Assembly (NCBI GenBank): GCA_020650975.1
Contig: JAIPMN010007597.1
Coordinates: forward strand, 1-36,447
Length of the DNA: 36,447 nt
DNA from: Apostichopus californicus
Taxonomy: Eukaryota > Echinodermata > Holothuroidea > Aspidochirotida > Stichopodidae
Direction of reading: 5' to 3'
A program made the position numbers and the translations under genes. Numbering within the stretch: position 1 is the stretch's first letter; every line of letters starts with the position of its first letter. Under the pieces are notes generated by a model. It did no database searches. It worked only from the letters and a program-made list of their open reading frames with translations, and was not told the origin of the DNA. Below, in pieces: positions 29,242-36,447 of the stretch.

Positions 29242-30991
29242 AACGTAAGATGTGCATTAATGAGAATCCTGTTTGCAATTTCATTCCACCTCTCCAGGAT
29301 GGGGAAGAGTGAAATGCAAGAAGAAAAAAGAGAAGTATAAACATCTCATTTATAGTAAGAAGCAAGTCATTCTCAAATTACATAGACTTTGACTGGAGTA
29401 CACTCAGAAGAACGTAGCCAGGTACATCAAGAGTGTCACATGATAATTAATAGACAAGGGGAGAGATTTGGTTCATTTGTTTGTTAAGTTTAGATGCCTG
29501 TCATATAATTAGAAAATAAGTTCCTTATTAAAGCTTAAAAGCTTAGGAAAAAAACCATAAAAGCTTTAGATATCCTTTTGTTAATAGACATGCTATTGCT
29601 ACCAGAAAGAACCGTGGTTTTGAATGTCGAATTGTGTTGATTTCATGATCAATTTTTCTGACCATTATTATGTATGCAACCTTTTAATTAATATTCTTTT
29701 GGGGATTGTTTAGTCGAAGTAATTGATGCTAGTGGAAGGAAGACTGTTGGCGTACGAGTCATTGAACTAAAACAGATTAACAATTAACCAGCATACTAAT
29801 GCAAGGTAGAACCACAGTTCCACTTGGTTTGTTTTGTCTATTGAACTATTTCCTGTGTATGGTAATTTTTTGCTTGCTCTGTCAAATTCAACATCCTGTG
29901 TTGCCTTTGTGGTTTTCTTTGCAAGCTTTGGAAGGAAAAGTGATTGAAAACTTGTTTTCAGTTCCGAAAATAAAATAAATAGGTTTCGGCTCTGTTTGTT
30001 TCCACTTTCCTTTTCTTTGTTATCTTAATCTTTTGTCATTTCACGACTTCTACAAGTTTGAAATCATGTGATACTCTTAATATTTTCAAAGACTTCATGT
30101 GGTAGGAGTGGAGAGGTGTAAAAAGTGGTTTAGAAATGCATCCTTGTTCAAAATGTATCAAAAGAGATTCCTGACAATGCTTGTGATCTTCCAAGAAAGA
30201 AGGCAAAAAGGGGAAAAAAAATATATTTTGTTTAGTTTACTTGTCATTTTGTGTTTTGCATATATAAATGGTTTCCCAAATTTCAGCTTACATGATGATG
30301 TACATGTAACATAGCACTGTTTCTTTCATTTTTCTTTTTGGTGAAATTCACCAATACTCAGCAGCTTGGAATCCGTTGAATGTATCTCACATACAAAAGG
30401 TTGATGGTTGTATAACCAAGAGTTTTTTTTTTTAAATGGTAATTTCAGTGTTTTGAGTTGTGTTTTCACATTGTTTTCATTTATATGTAAGGCTTTGAAT
30501 TGCTGTAGATACCAAATCAGGTTGGAATGAGGTATGTTAAAAAGCAAACTGTCCTATTGGACCAACGACTATTGGGATCAGTTTAAATATCATTTGTAAA
30601 ACTAAAACTCAAAAAGAAGGAATAAACTTCTTTCGTTTATACTATTTGTATGGTTTTAGCTCAAGTTTCACAAGAAGTGAAGCTCAGACCTATAAATAAT
30701 TATCATGTTTCACAAAGACAAGGAATTTTCGAATAAGTTTGTTGCTTTTGGTGGATGTCGTTTTTGTATGAGATACGTTATTAGTGACTCATAGTTTTCT
30801 TCAGGTACACAAAAGGATCAAGATGGTGCTCTTAGTTGGGATAAAAAGATCTTTTCATCTGTGTGTAACAATGATTGTATTGTTGTTCAAAAACCAAAGA
30901 GATATATAAGATATCCGTCTGAAAACGATTGCTTCAAAAGTCAGTAAGGTATGGTTTTACATAGTCTGAAGACATATATACGTTCTGGTGT

Positions 30992-31165
30992 TTAAAAGAA
31001 TAGTCCAGGTCAAAATTTCTTTTTGATATGTTAAAAATGAACATAATCTAAGCTATCTAATCAAAAATGGTACGTAGGAATTAAATGCAAATTTCACCGG
31101 AATGCTTAGATTATGTTCCTTTTTAACATATCAAAAAGAAATTTTGACCTGGACTATTCTTTTAA
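30992..31165. mobile_element. Snap-back (near-perfect inverted repeat) MITE-like element
   Basis: Two 62-base arms (30992-31053 and 31104-31165) are reverse complements with one mismatch by eye, separated by a 50-base loop. The ends read TTAAAAGAATAGTCCAGG and its complement, so TTAA lies at both edges, as for piggyBac-derived MITEs. There is no coding content. If transcribed it would form a long hairpin. The high arm identity indicates recent origin or gene conversion. Confidence 0.8.
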
Positions 31166-33246
31166 GCTGTGTTTATTACATTTTTAAGAATGAAAACCTT
31201 GTCAAAAGTGGGTAATTACAAGTATGCAACTGACAACTATGAACACAAACCATGTGTGTCATATGTGGTGTTATTTAGGATTGCATGCTAACAGTCATTT
31301 TGTGAATATTGTCTCAAATTATATTATATCTGTAAGTAGCTTACTTGTAAATACATCAACAAAAAAATTAATAATAATTGTACATTAATATATATATATG
31401 TAATCAGATGCATGCATGAAAAAATGCTTTCCCATGTTGTTATGAGGGAACAAATAAAACAACCAAAAAGGAAACAAATCGAACATTCATCTTGAATTTA
31501 TGTATCTTTTTATTTCTCAGTGTACAAATATCTTTTTTCCTTTACTTTTTTCCCATAAATGTACAGGATACCTTTCTTTTTTTCCTTTTCTTCTTTCTTC
31601 TCGTGCACCTTGACAAAGAAAGCCTTTATTATTATAATGTGCATAGTATACAATTATGTATATATATTTGGTGGATTATTTTACATTATCCTTCAGAAGT
31701 ATTCCAAACTCATATTTATTTTGTTCATTTCTAATCTACATATACAGGCAATCTAAATTTAGGTTTATTCACAGATATTAACAGATGGTACACTTAAATG
31801 GCGATTGCTGTCAAAATGCTCAAATCCTGCCATAATATCAAATTTGGCAATCATTAAATGGACATTAAAGCCTGTCTGAATTGTCAAATTTAGTGTGTAA
31901 ACCAGTTACAGCAGCTAAAAGAAAATCACCGTGACAGGTCAAGAAGAGAATCCTGTAACATTTTGATATAATTCATTGTAAAACATTTAATAAACATTTA
32001 AACATCTAAAAACAATAGGAAATAAATAAAACACATTAAACTATAACATCAACACATACTCAAGGGATACTGTGGTAATTTGTCCTCTTCTCCAGCTCCC
32101 CAACAATTAATTTCCCATTTCATTCACATACTCTGTTTAGTATATACAAGTTAACAACCAATGTATTTTGAAAATCCATCTTTTCAAGACTGGGTTTCTT
32201 TTCGAAATTTTGCAGTGTTTAAAATCTTTCAGAAGATGGTAATGCTGTAGACAATTTCTTCAATTCACTGCATAGATTAAACCATTGTAAACACTTGTTT
32301 TTCTTCTAAACTTTAAATATATGGGGGGAGTGTGCATGAGAGGCATATATTATAATGATGCTACTTTCTCCAACTGGTCTTTGATTAAAATTAATATTTG
32401 CTTCTAAATAGAATACTACCAAAAATACTACAATATAATCAGATTGTCCCTATGATGATATTGGACTACTGTGTAACTGGAAGTTATCCATAAAACCTAT
32501 ATATAATGTATTTTCCTTTGGTTAAAGTGCAAATAAAGCTTCTCGTTATCTGGCCATCGTTAGTGTTCTTTGATATGCAATAAATGTGTTTAAGAAAATA
32601 ATATTTAAAATTCAACCAAAAGTTACTCACTAAACATAACATCAAATATTTACTATTAATAACAATTACAAAATATTCATATACTTTTAGGTTTTAAACC
32701 TTAATTATTAGTTTATTGTTTTATTAAGAATGTAGTCTCAAATGCTCGCATATTCCTTCAGAAAGGGCTTTTGTATTTTAGACAATTAAGAATGTATGAA
32801 TATAATCATTTGATCCCATCAATGCTGCCAGAAGTCTCCAACCCGCACATGACAAGTTTCAACTCTGCTGATTAAATGACGATCTAATTAAACATTGATA
32901 TTAAATATCAACATAAATCATTAATTAAGTGAAAATAATTAATGCAGTAGTTCCACCAAAAAATGCAAATTTATTGTAGTTTGAACTAATAACAAAGAAG
33001 TCCATTCTGTTTGATAAACTTGAACTGCCCTGTTGGGGTTATATATTTTCTGAGAATTTGAAACAATTACAAAACACCAAAATGATTCTTTCTGTTGTAA
33101 CATTGTATTTGATCTGTAATGCTTGCTCCTTTGCTGGGAAGCAGATATGGCTTTGTACACAGGTTCTCTTTATATCCAAATTCTGTGTGGAAAAGATCAT
33201 TATTTTCCCAATTTTAGCAAGCTTAAAAATTCCAAGTACTAGTAAT
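31166..33246. other. Intergenic, very AT-rich, no gene recognised
   Basis: Long A/T-rich tract with T/C-rich stretches (31500-31600) and a small perfect palindrome TTGATATTAAATATCAA at 32895-32911. Frames are short, overlap on both strands, and are Phe/Ile/Leu-rich as expected from composition. Confidence 0.5.
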
Positions 33247-33427
33247 TGACCCACTGAACCGATGCTAATAGTTGCGGATGGGACTGAGTTATACAACAAT
33301 CGCCTCATTTTGAAGGACTTATAATTTCTAATTGCAAAGGTGTTTTCATAAAGTGTCTGACCCACTGAACTGATGCTAATTAGTTGCTGATAAGATTGAG
33401 TTAGACATTAATTGCCTCGTTTTGAAA
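33247..33427. repeat. Two-copy repeat, period 111
   Basis: TGACCCACTGAACCGATGCT (33247) recurs as TGACCCACTGAACTGATGCT (33358), each followed by GTTGC, GAGTTA and CGCCTC/TGCCTC with TTTTGAA. The second copy is diverged by substitutions and small indels. Confidence 0.85.
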
Positions 33428-36332
33428 GAATGAAATGATTGACTTTAACAGAAGAAGAATAGGGTAATATTTTAAAGCAAACATTGACAACATTTGATCT
33501 CTGTTTTATACTTTGATGGTTAAAAATGATTCATGATTTAATAATTTATAATTTGGCAATCAAACTACAGTACAATCTGTTTCTTATTTTATTCCATGGA
33601 CTAGGTTGAGTCATTTTAGGGTTACAGTAGTCAGAAAACCGTGATGCAATCTTAGGCAATCAATTAACTCTATAATAACCCAAGCCGCCTTACCAATTTT
33701 TCCTGAGGAAATCCCCTTTCCTTGTTAATGCAGGAAATGATAGATCATGGCAATGTCTTGTTAGTTTCGATTTAGTAGTCATTGTTGTTTCTTAGTGAGA
33801 GACATGAGAGAAGTAGTTTAAGTTTGTCTTCCATATAACATTGTAAACATCATCATCATCTTCTTCATCACTATCATCATCACAATGGTACATTGAACTG
33901 ATGGTCCTTGGTTTACCAAGTGTATCTGCTGGTTAAGTTGGAAGGCTTAGCTCCAATATGACTTGAACCATGCTGAAAATACTGTATACAAGTAGAGAGG
34001 GGAGAGTAAGGGGGGGGGGGGTTAGTGGGTAAGTTGTTACCCATGAAATAGGGAATTGTATTCATCCTTCTTAGAGATGAGTCATCTTCAAAATCCTTCT
34101 ATAAACACTTGATCATTTGTTAATCCTATGCTTGGTTGCTTTCCAAAGGGACCGACACACTGCAAAGGGAGATCCTAACAAAGATAACCATGCACAGGCC
34201 AATTTTTGTTTTGTTTTTCTCAATCCCATCTGGTTTAAAACCTCTTCAATCAAGTCATCTTCATAGAGATTCTATATTTGTTGTTTTAAGAGAAGATAGG
34301 ATCCTCTGCCATGTATGGTATGACACTGCTCTAGTCATTTCCTCCGGTCCGACTCAGAGCTAGGATAGAGGTCGGCATCAGGTCACTCGTCAACATCAGC
34401 AGCGTTAGTCCACTAATCGGCACATCTCCCACAATCTTCAAAACAAGACTTTGTGTTCTTCTGTCGCAAACATCTAAAGTTCTGCGCAATTATATCCTCT
34501 CACAGATCCACTTCTGTTAGACAGTTGTCTAGTTTTCTGAAGATGATACCAGCAATGTATGGTGGTTCTCTCGCCCAAGCACTCTTTAATATTTGCGTCA
34601 TCTGCGAAAAAACATATAAAAATTGAGAACGTCAAGCATTTTATTGTTTTGCTTGAATAATCTTTTAAGAGAATTCCCATATGATCTTGTCATGTTGGCA
34701 TATACTTTGAACAATATTATCGATGTAAAAAGAGGGTATATCGAGACATAGTGGTATAAAAAAGCTGGTAGATTCCATTTAATCTGAAGCCTACTCTGAA
34801 GGGTTATTTACTTCTGAAGTATTTCACATAATTGTCCACTTGATATTACTTCTTGCATGGCTTTTAGCACTTGGCCCTAACAAATGGTCCATGATTAAGT
34901 TTTATCTTTCATAAGAATGAATAGCTTGATATAAGCTACCACCATGCTACAGTATATAGCTGCAGCAGAAAACATTGCTCCTACTGTTTCCATAAAACAC
35001 TGTGGCCTTCTTTTTGAGGGAGGGGTAGTAGAAGAGTGCCTTCTCCATGGAATGCTTGCTTATGACCTCTATAGAATACCTAGCAAATTATGAACAAGAA
35101 GAGATTTGTTGATACCAGAATTCATTAAAAACTTGGAAGTGAAGGAGGGGTTGGGGATCTGATTATCCTATATTTCTTTTTGAAGGGAGAGGGGGGGATG
35201 GGGAGGATTAGAGAGGAGCTTTTTCTTGTTCACAGGTCTTTGATATATCTATCAAGAAGATGGTTAACTCTTTAGTACTCCCTAGAGACTGAATCGTGAA
35301 CAGTTGCCTATTGTAGTAAGATTTAATTTGTTGGTATTGTTTCAGTAAAGAACAACAGTCTGAATAACCCAGTCATGTAGAAGCAGATACATCACTGGTG
35401 ACCAGTGCTTTAGTGTGTCCTCCCTGTAATACCAAATATCCAGTACCAAACTTGAAAATGAACAGATGTTAAAAGTCCAAGATAAGTCTTAAACTGTATC
35501 ATCAGTTACATGCATAAATCGAAAAGGGAATGGATTTCAATCTCATTTTTCAGATATTGATCCCAAATGTAAAACAATTTCAGAATGGGAAAAAATTCAT
35601 TAACAGATCGAGAAACCATGACAACCAATCAAAACAATGCTGAAGTCAGGAACTATTATTCACAGGACATGTTCGTTACCAATTACATTGACTGATAGAC
35701 CACTACAGCGAAATATCATCAGCAATAATGATTACCTTTCAATCTGAGTATGTTTATATAAACATGATGAATGCACATAATAGATGGTTGGCTGCATATC
35801 TAATTATGCATGTTACAGTCAGTCATCAATTTATGACAACAAAATCTGAAACTGCAATCAATAAAGACCGTTTTTTCTTTTGACAAAGTTTTACAATGAA
35901 GCCGCCACGGCCACAGTATGTGATCAATGTACTACAGGTAAATTCAATGTTTCTTTGTAAACGTGTGGCAAATTTAATGTTTTCTGATCTATATCTGTAC
36001 AGTACATCGGTTCTATATATTTGAAATGACTTCTTTCTAGTGTATGTAGGAGAAATGTTCCTGCGTCCGAAGATGCAAGATTTAGTTCCAAAACCTCGTA
36101 GAAAACGCTTGAAAACTGCTAAGCAAAAACTGTTCACAAAACGTGTAGTTGCCTTCCTAGGTGGTAGATTCGAAAGGAGATGTAGGTGGGTGGTGGCCAG
36201 GGAGTAAGAGCGCAGTGCTACAACGTTCCGATGTGTAGTTTAGGTAGATAGGAAAGTGCAGATGTGGAGTGGGAGACAGGTAAGAGAGGAGCAAAGTCAA
36301 TTTCTCTGAATCTCGAGTTAATTGCAGTATAT
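33428..36332. other. Intergenic, no gene assigned; one weak minus-strand exon candidate
   Basis: Contains a CAT/CTT trinucleotide stretch (33844-33884), G-rich tracts (34011-34021, 35180-35205) and a possible minus-strand terminal exon at 34500-34601 (see findings). No complete gene, RNA or transposon is supported. Confidence 0.45.
33844..33884. repeat. Imperfect (CAT)n microsatellite
   Basis: CATCATCATCATCTTCTTC followed by ATCACTATCATCATCAC. Interrupted trinucleotide repeat. Confidence 0.85.
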
Positions 36333-36447
36333 GTATCTATTTTCAAGAAGGGTGATAAGTCTAAGCCCTGTAATTATAGGCCCGTTAGTCTCACTAGTGT
36401 AGTTTGTAAGGTCATGGAGTCTATTGTTAAAAGGTCTATGGTCTGTC
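36333..36447 (+). mobile_element. LINE reverse-transcriptase fragment, running off the right edge
   Basis: Open frame from 36333 to the window end translating SIFKKGDKSKPCNYRPVSLT followed by SVVCKVMESIVKRSM. FKKGDK...NYRPVSLTSVVCKVMESIV is the conserved N-terminal block of non-LTR retrotransposon reverse transcriptases (CR1/Jockey/RTE type). The frame remains open to the last base, so the rest of the element is expected beyond the window. The 5' limit is uncertain; the frame can be read back to about 36297. Confidence 0.88.

Larger units (their letters stand above)
27841..30991. other. Intergenic, no gene recognised
   Basis: AT-rich without convincing coding or RNA content. It includes a T10 run followed directly by G17 (28322-28348), a G12 run near 28879 and a short 15-bp repeat at 29196-29241. 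Confidence 0.5.

Noticed and set aside
34944..35093. 49-codon + frame starting ACCACCATG, with a fairly protein-like translation
   Set aside because: Good start context, but no homology recognised, G-rich low-complexity sequence inside, and no flanking exons.
35360..35424. Minus-strand frame after TATTACAG with EDTLKHWSPVMYLLLHDW
   Set aside because: Short, no recognised family, and not linkable by phase or context to the candidate exon at 34500-34601.

Overview
This is a eukaryotic, intron-rich, AT-rich window. It holds one complete protein-coding gene, an orthologue of BTBD9, spread over about 15 kb on the + strand (7492..22314). The remaining sequence is intergenic or intronic and carries decayed transposons, minisatellites and homopolymer tracts. 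The protein resembles vertebrate BTBD9 closely in domain order and length. Together with the many AGGCCT palindromes, the C-run plus GTAGCTACGCCACTG transposon end and CR1/RTE-like LINE debris, this suggests a marine invertebrate deuterostome, most likely an echinoderm. That placement is inference; nothing here fixes the species.

Layout. 1-39: edge of a hAT-like transposon. 40-7470: gene-poor upstream flank with a CpG-rich segment (2030-2530), a 42-bp tandem repeat (4411-4666) and an inverted solo copy of it (5826-5881). 7471-22314: BTBD9, ten coding exons and nine introns, all GT-AG with consistent phases, giving a 600-residue protein with BTB, BACK and two F5/8C (discoidin-like) domains plus a short proline-rich tail. 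Intron 3 contains an assembly gap, a possible LINE scrap and a 53-bp minisatellite whose unit holds a direct repeat of the nuclear-receptor half-site AGGTCA. Intron 4 contains a TTAA-flanked MITE-like element and a minus-strand LINE tail. Intron 7 contains at least two, probably three, decayed tandem copies of exon 8. A compound satellite begins about 10 bases after the stop codon (22324-22705). 22706-36332: no gene supported; it holds a near-perfect 62-bp inverted repeat (30992-31165) and minor repeats. 36333-36447: start of a LINE reverse-transcriptase fragment running off the window.

No operon-like or multi-gene system is present. The points most worth following are the decayed exon-8 array in intron 7, the AGGTCA-repeat minisatellite in intron 3, the snap-back element at 30992, and the 42-bp repeat occurring in both orientations about 1.2 kb apart.
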